Positions 27,037 to 36,087 of a stretch of DNA of 64,000 nt are shown here, one piece after another. Position 1 is the stretch's first letter. Every line of letters starts with the position of its first letter. Source of the stretch: Gammaproteobacteria bacterium (GTDB lineage Bacteria > Pseudomonadota > Gammaproteobacteria > Burkholderiales > Sulfuricellaceae); NCBI GenBank assembly GCA_018824405.1, contig JAHJGO010000016.1, forward strand, positions 62,001 to 126,000, in the 5' to 3' direction. The notes beneath the pieces are model-generated. The model searched no databases and was not told the origin of the DNA. It saw only the letters and a list, made by a program, of their open reading frames with translations. A program made the position numbers and the translations under genes.

Positions 27037-27799
27037 AGACAATCTCCATCAGCGCTTCAGCGGTCTCCTCGTCATCAGTAAGAGGTTCCACCAGAGCGGC
27101 CCGGCAGGCTTCCACTGGATCGAAGCCGCTGCCGATGAGCGTGGCGGTATAGACCAGCAGGCGCGTGCTTGCGGCCTCTTCCAGATCGTGTTCCTTGAGG
27201 GCGCGCAGGCTGTTGGCAAGGTTAACTAATTTCTTTGACAGCATTGTATCGGCACCAGTTTCACCGATGACGATCTGCTGTTCCAGTTCGGATGTCGGAA
27301 AATCAAAGCGCAGGCTGACGAAACGCTGGCGGGTGCTGGGCTTCATGCCCTTGAGAAAATTCTGGTAGCCTGGATTGTAAGACACCACCAGCATGAAACC
27401 GGGCGGGGCTTCGAGTATCTCTCCGGTGCGTTCGATGGGCAGGATGCGCCGGTCATCGGACAGAGGATGCAGTACCACAGTGGTGTCCTTGCGCGCTTCC
27501 ACCACTTCATCCAGATAGCAGATTCCGCCCTCGCGCACGGCACGGGTCAGCGGGCCGTCGTTCCAGTAGGTTACGCCATCTCCAATCAGATGACGCCCCA
27601 CCAGATCGGCTGCCGTGAGATCGTCGTGGCAGGCCACGGTGTAAAGCGGTAGCCCGAGTCGTGCCGCCATGTGCGCCACATAGCGGGTCTTGCCGCAACC
27701 GGTAGGACCCTTGATCAGCAGCGGCAGATGGTTGCGGTAGGCGTGCTCGAACAGCTCGATTTCATTGCCGTGGGGTTTGTAGAAAGGGAGCTCATTCAT
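27017..27799 (-). CDS. norQ: NorQ, AAA+ ATPase activating NO reductase
   Basis: MoxR/CbbQ-type AAA+ ATPase, 260 aa. Walker A GPTGCGKT is near residue 40, Walker B ICYLDEVVEA near 105, and the arginine-finger region follows in FMLVVSYNPGYQNFLKGMKP. With NorD it forms a metal-insertion chaperone for the FeB site of NorB. Start at 27799 (MNELPFY) gives the usual family length. A possible FNR-like box lies 58 bp upstream, inside the 3' end of the preceding gene. Confidence 0.92.
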   Translation of the reverse strand: MNELPFYKPHGNEIELFEHAYRNHLPLLIKGPTGCGKTRYVAHMAARLGLPLYTVACHDDLTAADLVGRHLIGDGVTYWNDGPLTRAVREGGICYLDEVVEARKDTTVVLHPLSDDRRILPIERTGEILEAPPGFMLVVSYNPGYQNFLKGMKPSTRQRFVSLRFDFPTSELEQQIVIGETGADTMLSKKLVNLANSLRALKEHDLEEAASTRLLVYTATLIGSGFDPVEACRAALVEPLTDDEETAEALMEIVYATFGK

Positions 27800-27852
27800 T
27801 TTTTTGACCAGATTGAAAATATGTTGCAAGTCTAGGTGAATTGGGACCCCGC

Positions 27853-28134
27853 TTACTTGACCGTCATCAAGTAAGCGATAGTAATCAGTCCCGAAACCAG
27901 TATCAGCCAGCCCAGAACCAGGCCGCGCCAAAGCCAGCGGGTGCGGCGCAGGCCCATGAAATAATTGGCCACCATTTCCACCTTGATGACGGCGGTGCCG
28001 AGTACGGTCAGCATGACGGCAGTGCCGCTCCAGCCTGTTTCGCCAATGGCAAAGGTGGTGCAGGTCAGGATCATCAGCGCCAGCCAGATACGGGTGCAGG
28101 GGCGGATGAAATGGGGTTTGTGGGGAGTGTCCAT
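27853..28134 (-). CDS. Cytochrome oxidase subunit IV-like protein (NorF-type)
   Basis: 93-aa protein with three helices, resembling prokaryotic cytochrome c oxidase subunit IV (VIKVEMVANYFMGLRR is the family-like central segment). Next to norE it corresponds in position to NorF, an accessory needed for full NO reductase activity in some denitrifiers. The name NorF is by position only. Confidence 0.8.
   Translation of the reverse strand: MDTPHKPHFIRPCTRIWLALMILTCTTFAIGETGWSGTAVMLTVLGTAVIKVEMVANYFMGLRRTRWLWRGLVLGWLILVSGLITIAYLMTVK
27857..27870 (-). promoter_or_regulatory. Possible FNR/DNR-like box for norQ
   Basis: TTGACCGTCATCAA overlaps the last codons of the subunit IV-like gene and lies 58 bp upstream of the norQ start. 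A -10-like TAGACT occurs at class II spacing (27829-27834). Because it is inside coding sequence it could be coincidental. Confidence 0.45.
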
Positions 28135-28144
28135 AGGTTTTCCC

Positions 28145-28732
28145 TTAGCGTATCACGTAAACCAGCGGGAACAGGATGATCCAGAGCAAATCCACCATGT
28201 GCCAGTATGAAGCGCCGGTCTCCACGCCAATATGGTTTTCTGCGGAGTAGCCACCGCGCAAGGCTTTCACCATGATCGCAGCCAGAATCACCATGCCAAG
28301 TATGACATGCATGAAATGGAAGAGCGTCAGCGACAGGTAAAACATGTAGAAAGTGTTGGTGCTGAGCGAGATACCGGTCGCAAACGTGGCGTTGAACTCG
28401 GCGATCTTGATTGCCAGGAACACGAATCCCAGCCCGATTGCGGCGGCTATCCAGCGTGCGCAGCTATTTGACAATCCCTGCTTGATGGCCGCGACTGCGC
28501 GCACCATGAAATAGCTGCTGGTGATCAGCACTAGGGTGTTGATTGCGCCGGAGGTGCGGTTGAGGTGCTGTTGCGATTCGTTGAACAGCTCCACATTGTT
28601 TGCCCGCGCGAATGCGTAGGCAACGAAAAAGACGCCGAAGGCCAGCAGTTCGGCATAGATGAAAAACCAGATCGCCAGATCGCCGGGCGGCGTGGCGTGA
28701 ATTTCATGAGATGTTCTTGTATTGTTTATCAA
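28145..28732 (-). CDS. norE: NorE, cytochrome oxidase subunit III-like protein
   Basis: 195 aa with five helices of the COX3 fold; PGDLAIWFFIYAELLAFGVF at the N terminus and ASYWHMVDLLWIILFPLVYV at the C terminus are typical. NorE supports NO reductase function without being part of the purified enzyme. No ATG is available near the N terminus: the likely start is TTG at 28732, with no clear ribosome binding site. Confidence 0.88.
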   Translation of the reverse strand: MINNTRTSHEIHATPPGDLAIWFFIYAELLAFGVFFVAYAFARANNVELFNESQQHLNRTSGAINTLVLITSSYFMVRAVAAIKQGLSNSCARWIAAAIGLGFVFLAIKIAEFNATFATGISLSTNTFYMFYLSLTLFHFMHVILGMVILAAIMVKALRGGYSAENHIGVETGASYWHMVDLLWIILFPLVYVIR

Positions 28733-28750
28733 AATAGTATGGTATTCAGG

Positions 28751-28780
28751 TGAAAAAAGAGGGGCCCGAAGGCCCCCCTT
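28751..28780 (-). terminator. Intrinsic terminator after norB
   Basis: On the minus strand GGGGCC-TTCG-GGCCCC followed by TCTTTTTT: a 6-bp GC stem with a stable UUCG loop, 14 bp beyond the norB stop. It separates norCB transcription from norE onwards, at least in part. Confidence 0.85.
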
Positions 28781-28793
28781 TCAGGAGAAACAA

Positions 28794-30218
<1,425 letters not shown>

Positions 30219-30644
30219 TTAGCCTTCAATGTTCGGCGGCCATTTAGCGGTGTTGATTTCTCCGGTCCACTTGAAGAAAGCCACCAGATCGTCCAGTTGT
30301 TGGTCGTTCAGGTTGAAATTTGGCATTTGGCGACGACCGGGTGAGCCGGTAGGCTGAGCCGCGATCCAGGCCTTGATGAATGGGCCGCCACGGCGGGCGT
30401 AGACGTTGCCCAGTTCAGGAGCGAAATAAGCGCCTTCCCCCAGCAGAGTATGGCAGCCGATACAGTTGTTTGTTTCCCATAAGTGCTTGCCTCGTACGAC
30501 CGAATCGGTGATGTTTTCCCGATGGTCCCTGCCGGGTAGTTGTTGCATGGTGTCAAAGGTCAGGCCGAGAAACAACAGGAAGAAAAATACAGCTCCCCCG
30601 TAGAAGATGTTCCGCGCCATCGCCTTGGTAAATGTTTCGCTCAT
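30219..30644 (-). CDS. norC: NorC, cytochrome c subunit of NO reductase
   Basis: Membrane-anchored monoheme cytochrome c, 141 aa: one N-terminal helix (IFYGGAVFFFLLFLGLTF), heme site CIGCH near residue 61 and the distal Met in RRQMPNFNL. It delivers electrons to NorB. AGGAGG lies just upstream of the ATG, and a 45-bp gap leads to norB. Confidence 0.97.
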   Translation of the reverse strand: MSETFTKAMARNIFYGGAVFFFLLFLGLTFDTMQQLPGRDHRENITDSVVRGKHLWETNNCIGCHTLLGEGAYFAPELGNVYARRGGPFIKAWIAAQPTGSPGRRQMPNFNLNDQQLDDLVAFFKWTGEINTAKWPPNIEG

Positions 30645-30786
30645 ATTACCTCCTGATTTAGCTTGTGGTTATTGGGTTCCAGGCTGTTTACGTGTTGCAG
30701 CTTCCCGCCGGTATAAACGGACAGCCGCGTAACGAATCGCCTGGAACGCGGCAGGCAAAGACTAACTGAGCATGACACCTTAATCC

Positions 30787-30800
30787 TTGACGTGGATCAA
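30787..30800. promoter_or_regulatory. FNR/DNR-like box between norC and the divergent membrane gene
   Basis: TTGACGTGGATCAA, a perfect-half-site match. It is 143 bp from norC and 49 bp from the plus-strand gene at 30849. Class II spacing gives TAGTCT (30759-30764) in the norC direction and nothing convincing in the other, so norC is the better target. Confidence 0.7.
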
Positions 30801-30848
30801 GGTTGATAGTCTTAAGGAACTTTTCCCGGGAATTTTTGCCGCCGCGTT

Positions 30849-32003
30849 ATGATAACCGTTTTTTGGAGATTGTCTCCCATGCTGCTGGTGTTTCTGGCAA
30901 TAGTGGCCATTCTTGCGATGGCGGGTGCGTGGTGGTTGCCACTGCTGGCCGATATGCATCGTGCCGTCCATATCCACCTGGTTTTTGCGCTGGGCGTGAT
31001 GCCTCTGATCATGGCGGCGATGACTCATTTTGTCCCGGTGTTGACCCGAACCGGAGGCGCGGCGCGCCAGGTTGAACTCTTGCCTGGCCTGGCCTGGCAG
31101 GCCGGGGTGCTGGCGACCGCCTTTTTTGCGTTCAGCCTGCCCGAATCCGTGCGTCTTTTTGCCTCCCTGCTTGCGCTGCTTGCCGTTGCGCGTCTGGCAG
31201 GCTGGCAGTGGATGCGCGCCCAGGCTGCGCTGGGCAGTCCTCATCCTGGCGTGTACTGGTATCTGGCGGCGCTGCTATGTCTGGCAGCGAGTCTGCTGGC
31301 TGTGGCAGCGATGGACATGTGGCCAGCGCATTATCTGGCTTTCAAACGTTTGCATTTGCACCTGAACTTATTTGGTTTTGTCGGCCTGACTGCGGTTGGA
31401 ACCCTGCAGGTTCTGCTTCCTACCGCAGCAGGGAGTCCGGATCCAGGTGTTGCAGGACGCTTGCGTGCAGATCTTCCGCTCGCACTGAGCGGGGCATTGT
31501 TGATCGGTTTGGGTGCCGCCTGGCTGCCAGCCCTGTCCTGGCTAGGGTTGGCACTGTGGCTGGTGCTGCTGGCGCGGCTCGGGCGCGCATGGTGGAGACA
31601 TTTCCCCGCCAGAATTTTTTCATGGCATGGCGCATCTCCTTTGCTCGCCGCTGCAGCAGCAGGCTACTGTGTGGCACTGGTAGCAGGTGGTTTGCATGCT
31701 GCAGCTTGGGTGGAATCTGCCGCTGCCGGACATGTACTGGTTTTTGCCTTCCTGTTCCCGCTGGTGAGTGGCGCTGTCGGGCAATTGCTTCCGCTTTGGC
31801 TCAGGCCGGGACGGCAGACAGAGTGGCATGATCTGGCTCGCAGGAATCTGACCTATGGCAGCGGAGCAAGAGCGCTCCTGTTGTTGACAGCAGGTCTGCT
31901 GGTGCTGGCTGGTGTGCGCTGGGGAGTCGCGCTAGCGTTGGCTGGGTTGCTGCCCTTAATGCTGGTTGTCGGCTGGACAGTACTTCAATCCCGACGCGCT
32001 TGA
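30849..32003 (+). CDS. Polytopic membrane protein, distant heme-copper/NnrS-like
   Basis: 384-aa protein with about ten helices. Conserved-looking His-containing helices recur: HRAVHIHLVFALGVMP, KRLHLHLNLFGFVGL and GHVLVFAFLFPLVSG, each followed by a QxLP-like or FVP end. This resembles the NnrS/heme-copper-subunit-I-like proteins often found in denitrification regions and is similar in style to the product of 32315-33625. An alternative start is 30879. The exact function is unknown; heme binding is inference. Confidence 0.7.
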   Translation: MITVFWRLSPMLLVFLAIVAILAMAGAWWLPLLADMHRAVHIHLVFALGVMPLIMAAMTHFVPVLTRTGGAARQVELLPGLAWQAGVLATAFFAFSLPESVRLFASLLALLAVARLAGWQWMRAQAALGSPHPGVYWYLAALLCLAASLLAVAAMDMWPAHYLAFKRLHLHLNLFGFVGLTAVGTLQVLLPTAAGSPDPGVAGRLRADLPLALSGALLIGLGAAWLPALSWLGLALWLVLLARLGRAWWRHFPARIFSWHGASPLLAAAAAGYCVALVAGGLHAAAWVESAAAGHVLVFAFLFPLVSGAVGQLLPLWLRPGRQTEWHDLARRNLTYGSGARALLLLTAGLLVLAGVRWGVALALAGLLPLMLVVGWTVLQSRRA

Positions 32004-32013
32004 TTTTGATCAA
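32000..32013 (+). promoter_or_regulatory. FNR-like box for the DUF2249 gene
   Basis: TTGATTTTGATCAA, a perfect FNR palindrome, overlapping the stop codon of the upstream gene. A -10-like TATACC at 32035-32040 sits at class II spacing, predicting transcription from about 32047 into the DUF2249 gene at 32074. Confidence 0.75.
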
Positions 32014-32073
32014 GGAGGAAGAAGGCGAGCGTGGTATACCCTACTGTTTTAATCATGAATCAGGGAAGCGGCA

Positions 32074-32328
32074 ATGGCACAGTTCAATATTCTTCAACCC
32101 GAAGCAATTTACCCTTTCGATGCGCGTGGCGTGGCCAAGCGTTTTCGTCATGCAGCTATTTTTGGTGCGCTTGATGCGCTTACTCCGGGCGAGACCATGC
32201 GTTTCATGAACGATCACGATCCCCTGCCGCTGCTGGATCAGATGCGGCAACGTTACGGTGATGGGATTGAAATCCAGTATGTGGCGCGGGAACCGGAACT
32301 TATTTCAATTAATTTCACGCGCCGCTAG
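32074..32328 (+). CDS. DUF2249 protein
   Basis: 84-aa small protein; the family pattern FDARGVAKRFRHAAIFGALDAL followed by NDHDPLPLL is visible. DUF2249 proteins accompany hemerythrins and denitrification genes and have a SirA/TusA-like size; biochemical role unknown. Its 3' end overlaps the convergent gene by 14 bp. A perfect FNR-like box lies upstream. Confidence 0.85.
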   Translation: MAQFNILQPEAIYPFDARGVAKRFRHAAIFGALDALTPGETMRFMNDHDPLPLLDQMRQRYGDGIEIQYVAREPELISINFTRR

Positions 32329-33625
32329 GCGTCTGCCGGAATTGCACGATGAGCGCATTTACCCGGAGGTAAGTGCGCCAGGCTGACGCCATGTTCAGCC
32401 ACAGCCACAGGCCGGACACGCCAAACAGCACGGCAGCAGGGTAGAAAAAAACCGAAGGTTGCAGCACCGCCGCGAGAAGCGAGGCGAGGGCTGTAAAGTG
32501 CAGCCACATCTGCCGCCGTGTCTGTTTTTCAGGCAGGATCTGCTTGACGTTGGGTACCACAGGCCCTCCCGGCTTGCGCCGGCTTTGCAGGTGAAACCAC
32601 ACCAGAAACGGTACGATCTTGTAGAGCATGCCGTTCACCAGTGACATGGCAAAGCCGACAATCATCAGCAGTCCCAGCAGCAATTCATATTTCCCATTTT
32701 CTCCAAGTGAAAAAATTTGCCCCGAAAGCCAGATGGCGATGGCAAAAAGCATGCACAGCATACCGCCGCGCCAGAAGTTCATGGTCACATCCGGCAGTTT
32801 GCGCTTCCTCTGGTTTTGTAGTCGCAGGGTGGTGATGGAAAACCAGGCAAACCCGCCTGACAGGGCGATGCCCAGAGGCAATCGCAGCGCCGGAAGCCCC
32901 ACGCCCAGCGACAGCGCCAGCAGGAGCAGGAAAAGGATGATGGCCAGCCAGCGGGTCATGAAGGCAGGATAGGCGGGGGTAAGCTGAAACATGGGAACCA
33001 CCTGGAAGGCTACGCCTATGACCAGTATCCCGGCCCATCCCAGAAGGCCCCAGCTGAGGTGCAGGTTGGTGAGCGGTACGCGCACCTGCAGCCACCAGGA
33101 ATAGGCATGGTTGCTCAGCAGCAGCAGGCCGAGAATAACGGTGGCAGCGAGCACCAGCACTGCCAGGCGCATGGCGCGGGCCGTCATGTTCTGCGCCTGT
33201 GCGTGGCGCAGAGTAAAGATGACAAGGCCCGCAAATGCCAGCAGTGCTATGCCTAGCAGGGGCAGGGAAAATTGAAGTGGCAGCGGCGAGGCTAGAATCA
33301 GGCCGGTGCATAGCAGAATGATGCCTGCCGTTCCCAGCGTGTGAATGATGCCGGCGGCCCATAAGGGATGGCGTACTGGCGTACCGGCCACGACCGGCAG
33401 CATCTGCATGATCGCGCCCATCATGATCAGGCCCAGGAAGCCTAGCGTCAGCATGTGGGTTGCGCCCAGCAGCGCAGGGTGCCAGCGGCTCAGCAGCATG
33501 GCCGGCCCCTGCCAGAGCAGCAACAGTGAGGCGGCAATGGAAAACAGAGGGGCGCTCAGAAAAAAACGCATCGGCACAAGAATCGGTGGTGCCTGGTCAA
33601 GCGATAAACTGCTAGGCTGACTCAT
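32315..33625 (-). CDS. Polytopic membrane protein, distant heme-copper/NnrS-like
   Basis: 436-aa membrane protein with about twelve helices, carrying helix motifs such as GATHMLTLGFLGLIMMGAIMQM, NLHLSWGLLGWAGILVIG followed by FQVVP, and NGMLYKIVPFLVWFHLQ. Pattern and neighbours suggest an NnrS/heme-copper-like protein acting in NO metabolism or respiration. Start ATG at 33625 preferred; a GTG at 33634 is possible. Both overlap the upstream DUF2249 gene, so the two are cotranscribed with the hemerythrin. Confidence 0.7.
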   Translation of the reverse strand: MSQPSSLSLDQAPPILVPMRFFLSAPLFSIAASLLLLWQGPAMLLSRWHPALLGATHMLTLGFLGLIMMGAIMQMLPVVAGTPVRHPLWAAGIIHTLGTAGIILLCTGLILASPLPLQFSLPLLGIALLAFAGLVIFTLRHAQAQNMTARAMRLAVLVLAATVILGLLLLSNHAYSWWLQVRVPLTNLHLSWGLLGWAGILVIGVAFQVVPMFQLTPAYPAFMTRWLAIILFLLLLALSLGVGLPALRLPLGIALSGGFAWFSITTLRLQNQRKRKLPDVTMNFWRGGMLCMLFAIAIWLSGQIFSLGENGKYELLLGLLMIVGFAMSLVNGMLYKIVPFLVWFHLQSRRKPGGPVVPNVKQILPEKQTRRQMWLHFTALASLLAAVLQPSVFFYPAAVLFGVSGLWLWLNMASAWRTYLRVNALIVQFRQTPSGA

Positions 33626-33878
33626 GCTGATCACTTGTCTGGTTCCCCGGATCTGCCTCCTTGAGCCAGATGAGTATTTCGTAGGAGCCGTCTGCGCAGT
33701 CTATCGTTTGATAGGCAAACCCCCATTCCTGCAAGATGGGGAAAAGCATTTGCGGCTTGCGGTGAATCAGAAGTCGCAGACGCTCTCCGGGAAGCAGCTT
33801 CTCAATGGCTTCCAGCGTCAGTTCCAGCGGTTCCGGAGGCTCCAGCCAGAGTGCGTCAAGGATGCGCTCCTGCGTCAT
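33612..33878 (-). CDS. DUF2249 protein, second copy
   Basis: 88-aa protein of the DUF2249 type (PPEPLELTLEAIEKLLPGERL, then an LLIHRKPQMLFPIL segment), more diverged than the copy at 32074. It follows the hemerythrin by a single base and overlaps the next membrane gene, so hemerythrin, DUF2249 and membrane protein form one operon. Confidence 0.82.
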   Translation of the reverse strand: MTQERILDALWLEPPEPLELTLEAIEKLLPGERLRLLIHRKPQMLFPILQEWGFAYQTIDCADGSYEILIWLKEADPGNQTSDQHESA

Positions 33879-33879
33879 G

Positions 33880-34320
33880 TTATTCGCTTATGGCGCGCAT
33901 GCGCCCGACCAGGCTGTCAGCTTCTCCAGCCAGAACCTGATCGGCCATGAGGTAAAGCATCTGTTCTTCTTTCATGTTGTGCTGTTGCATGATGATGAGC
34001 AGGGTTTCGCAATCGCCGAGAAAGGCGTCGCTATCCTGACGCACTACTGCATCGGCCAGCTGGTTGAGCAAATCGCTCATCTGACGGTGTTCCATGCGCA
34101 TCATCTGGGTGGGGCCCTGGGTCATGCCGGTACGGGCCTCGAAAGCCGGGAACAGCACTTCTTCTTCCATGGCAAAATGGTGTCTCAGTGCGTCATGGAA
34201 GCGCGTCCACGCCTCTGTCGCCGTGCGCCAGTCTCCTTGTCCTGCAGCGGTTTCAGCTGCGGCGAAAAAGGTATCGCAATGCTGGTGGTCGGGTGTGAGG
34301 AAGGCACTGATGCTGGACAT
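33880..34320 (-). CDS. Hemerythrin HHE-domain protein
   Basis: 146-aa cytoplasmic protein with the four-helix hemerythrin pattern: HQHC near residue 13, RFHDALRHHFAMEEE near 41-52, EHRQMSDLL near 82 and QQHNMKEEQMLY near 115. These provide the His/Glu set for a diiron site. In a denitrification setting such proteins are thought to sense or bind NO or O2 or protect iron-sulfur clusters. First gene of its operon, with an FNR-like box 67 bp upstream. Confidence 0.88.
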   Translation of the reverse strand: MSSISAFLTPDHQHCDTFFAAAETAAGQGDWRTATEAWTRFHDALRHHFAMEEEVLFPAFEARTGMTQGPTQMMRMEHRQMSDLLNQLADAVVRQDSDAFLGDCETLLIIMQQHNMKEEQMLYLMADQVLAGEADSLVGRMRAISE

Positions 34321-34386
34321 GGATTTAAGGTCTCCGGTTGAAAAATGGCAATTACACCATTTTCTGCATGCTGCTCGCTAGGCGCA

Positions 34387-34400
34387 TTGACCTGAATCAA
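34387..34400 (-). promoter_or_regulatory. FNR/DNR-like box for the hemerythrin operon
   Basis: TTGACCTGAATCAA, with a -10-like GAAAAT (reverse strand, 34359-34364) at class II spacing, upstream of the hemerythrin start at 34320. Confidence 0.7.
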
Positions 34401-34412
34401 GAAATATGTGGC

Positions 34413-35636
34413 TTACCCGGGTCTGTGATCAATGCGCGGGCGCCAGTAAATCGGGCCGTATTTAGCAAACCAGGCGCCATAGCAGGCGAGCCAGATGCCC
34501 GCTGCCAGGGGGAAGAACAGGCTTGCCGGCAGTCCGAACAGGTCGGGAGCAATACGCGCCACGGCGGTGAATTGGAAGCCCAGGAACAAGGCCCAGGTCA
34601 CTGCGTCCGCTTCAAGTTCCCGGCCGGAGTGACCAAGCGTAACTCTGGACGCCATGGCAAGGATCATCGAGGCGAAGAATCCGATGGTCAGGGAGTGCAG
34701 GGGAGCCAGACCGAAAGGCGCAGACCCGGTGACAAAAAGCGTCAGGCTTTGCACGCCGTACAGCAGTGTGGCGATTGAGAGCCAGAAAAAACTGACATGC
34801 AGCACCGCCAGCAACTTGATGCCGAAGCTGCGCAGCAGACCCCAGGAGTAGGAAAAATAGAGCGAACAGGCAAGCAGGGGAAAATCGGCCAGCCACAGCA
34901 GTTGTGCTTGCTGTGCCAGTTCCAGCGCCCCATGCAGCACGGCGCAGGCAAGCATGAAATAGAGTATCCAGTATGGACGTACCAGAATGTAGTTATCGAG
35001 TACCCGGCTGGAAAAGAAAGGAATCATTTTGTGGCTTACCGCAAGCAGAATCGGCAGCATGAACCACCAGATTCCGGCGTGACGCGAGAATGCCAGGGCA
35101 AACGGATTGTCACTGGCAAGCCAGACCAGATAGGACAAAATACCCAGCCAGCCCATGATCAGGGCCAGGGTGGTGACGATGGGGTGGCGCTTGTCATTGT
35201 GTTTTGCTCGTAACAGCACCCGTATCAGCGCATACAGAGCGATGCCCCAGCCTGCCAGTACGAGCGTGGTTCCTGCAAGCAGTAATGCCTTGCCTGCCAG
35301 CAGACCGAGATAGAACAGCGCTATTCCAGCAGCAAGGAGAAGAAAGGAGGGGATGTAAAAGCGCGGCGGTATTTTTTCCCCATTCATCCAGTTTGGGTAG
35401 GTGGTCATGAGAAAACCAAAGATGAAGAACGGGAAAAATCCGTACAGCATGAGAAAGGTGTGAGCCCAGACCGGGGCAATGCTCCAGGCCGGTGCAGCAT
35501 ACAAACCGCCATAGCGGCCGAGCAGGTCGAATAACCACCACAGCAGGGTGAGCACGCCTTGCGCCGCGCCGCCCAGCATCATCATGCGGTGAGGGGCGGC
35601 TGTGAAGGTGTACCAGGTTTTTTTGAGGGTTGTCAT
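34413..35636 (-). CDS. nnrS: NnrS, heme/copper membrane protein of NO metabolism
   Basis: 407-aa protein with twelve helices and NnrS hallmarks: APHRMMMLGGAAQGVLTLL at the N terminus, HTFLMLYGFFPFFIFGFLMT, KMIPFFSSRVL, HSLTIGFFASMILAMASRVTLGHSGR. NnrS lessens nitrosative stress on metabolism in other bacteria. The ATG at 35636 is preferred over the one at 35645, because the predicted -10 hexamer TAGAAT (35644-35649) covers the upstream ATG. Transcription would then begin at about 35637, giving a leaderless or nearly leaderless message. Confidence 0.92.
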   Translation of the reverse strand: MTTLKKTWYTFTAAPHRMMMLGGAAQGVLTLLWWLFDLLGRYGGLYAAPAWSIAPVWAHTFLMLYGFFPFFIFGFLMTTYPNWMNGEKIPPRFYIPSFLLLAAGIALFYLGLLAGKALLLAGTTLVLAGWGIALYALIRVLLRAKHNDKRHPIVTTLALIMGWLGILSYLVWLASDNPFALAFSRHAGIWWFMLPILLAVSHKMIPFFSSRVLDNYILVRPYWILYFMLACAVLHGALELAQQAQLLWLADFPLLACSLYFSYSWGLLRSFGIKLLAVLHVSFFWLSIATLLYGVQSLTLFVTGSAPFGLAPLHSLTIGFFASMILAMASRVTLGHSGRELEADAVTWALFLGFQFTAVARIAPDLFGLPASLFFPLAAGIWLACYGAWFAKYGPIYWRPRIDHRPG

Positions 35637-35671
35637 GGCGGGCATTCTAGCCTGATAGAGAAGCTAAAAAA

Positions 35672-35685
35672 TTGAGGTAGGTCAA
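35672..35685 (-). promoter_or_regulatory. FNR/DNR-like box for nnrS
   Basis: TTGAGGTAGGTCAA, one mismatch in a half site. The -10-like TAGAAT at 35644-35649 (minus strand) is exactly at class II distance, placing the transcript start next to the nnrS ATG at 35636. Confidence 0.65.
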
Positions 35686-36087
35686 TAAACTCTGGTCAGA
35701 GTGTACCTGACAAAATCAGGCGGATCTCGTTAGTCCTAAATATCTGGCGCATTGTGATCGTCTGTTGTGGCACCAATCCTTTTGCGCGATTGTGCGTATA
35801 ACCGAGCCATTTCGAGGCGACATGTTGTAATAAAAAAGAATCTGCTATCGGCCAAAATTGGCGAGTAAATCTTCCGCCGGCGAAGTTATTCTAAATTTTT
35901 TCGTATGCAGAATGGCTGTATTTTTATTTGTGTTGTTATGCCATGTTTTTAAAAGAAGTTATCTTGGGGCTCAGTATAACGGGATAATAATATCGCCAAA
36001 TCTATTGACCTCATCACTACATGGAGTATATTTGCAAAAATAATATCGCAACATGTTGTGTGTTGCTTAATTGAGGAGACTATAAAG
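35686..36087. other. Intergenic region upstream of nrdD
   Basis: About 400 AT-rich bases between divergent nnrS and nrdD. Apart from the promoter described separately, only short dyads (for example CAACATGTTG at 36049-36058) are visible. A 61-codon frame at 35858-36043 lacks a ribosome binding site and coding character, so I do not call it. Confidence 0.5.
36005..36032 (+). promoter_or_regulatory. Candidate sigma70 promoter of nrdD
   Basis: TTGACC, 16-bp spacer, TATATT; transcription would start near 36039, about 50 nt before the nrdD ATG. No convincing FNR or NrdR box was seen next to it. Confidence 0.55.

Noticed and set aside
36003-36018. TTGACCTCATCAC upstream of nrdD as an FNR box
   Set aside because: The second half site is one base too close and incomplete; the same TTGACC fits better as a -35 element.
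35858-36043. 61-codon frame in the nnrS-nrdD gap
   Set aside because: No ribosome binding site, AT-rich and overlapping the predicted nrdD promoter; no family resemblance.
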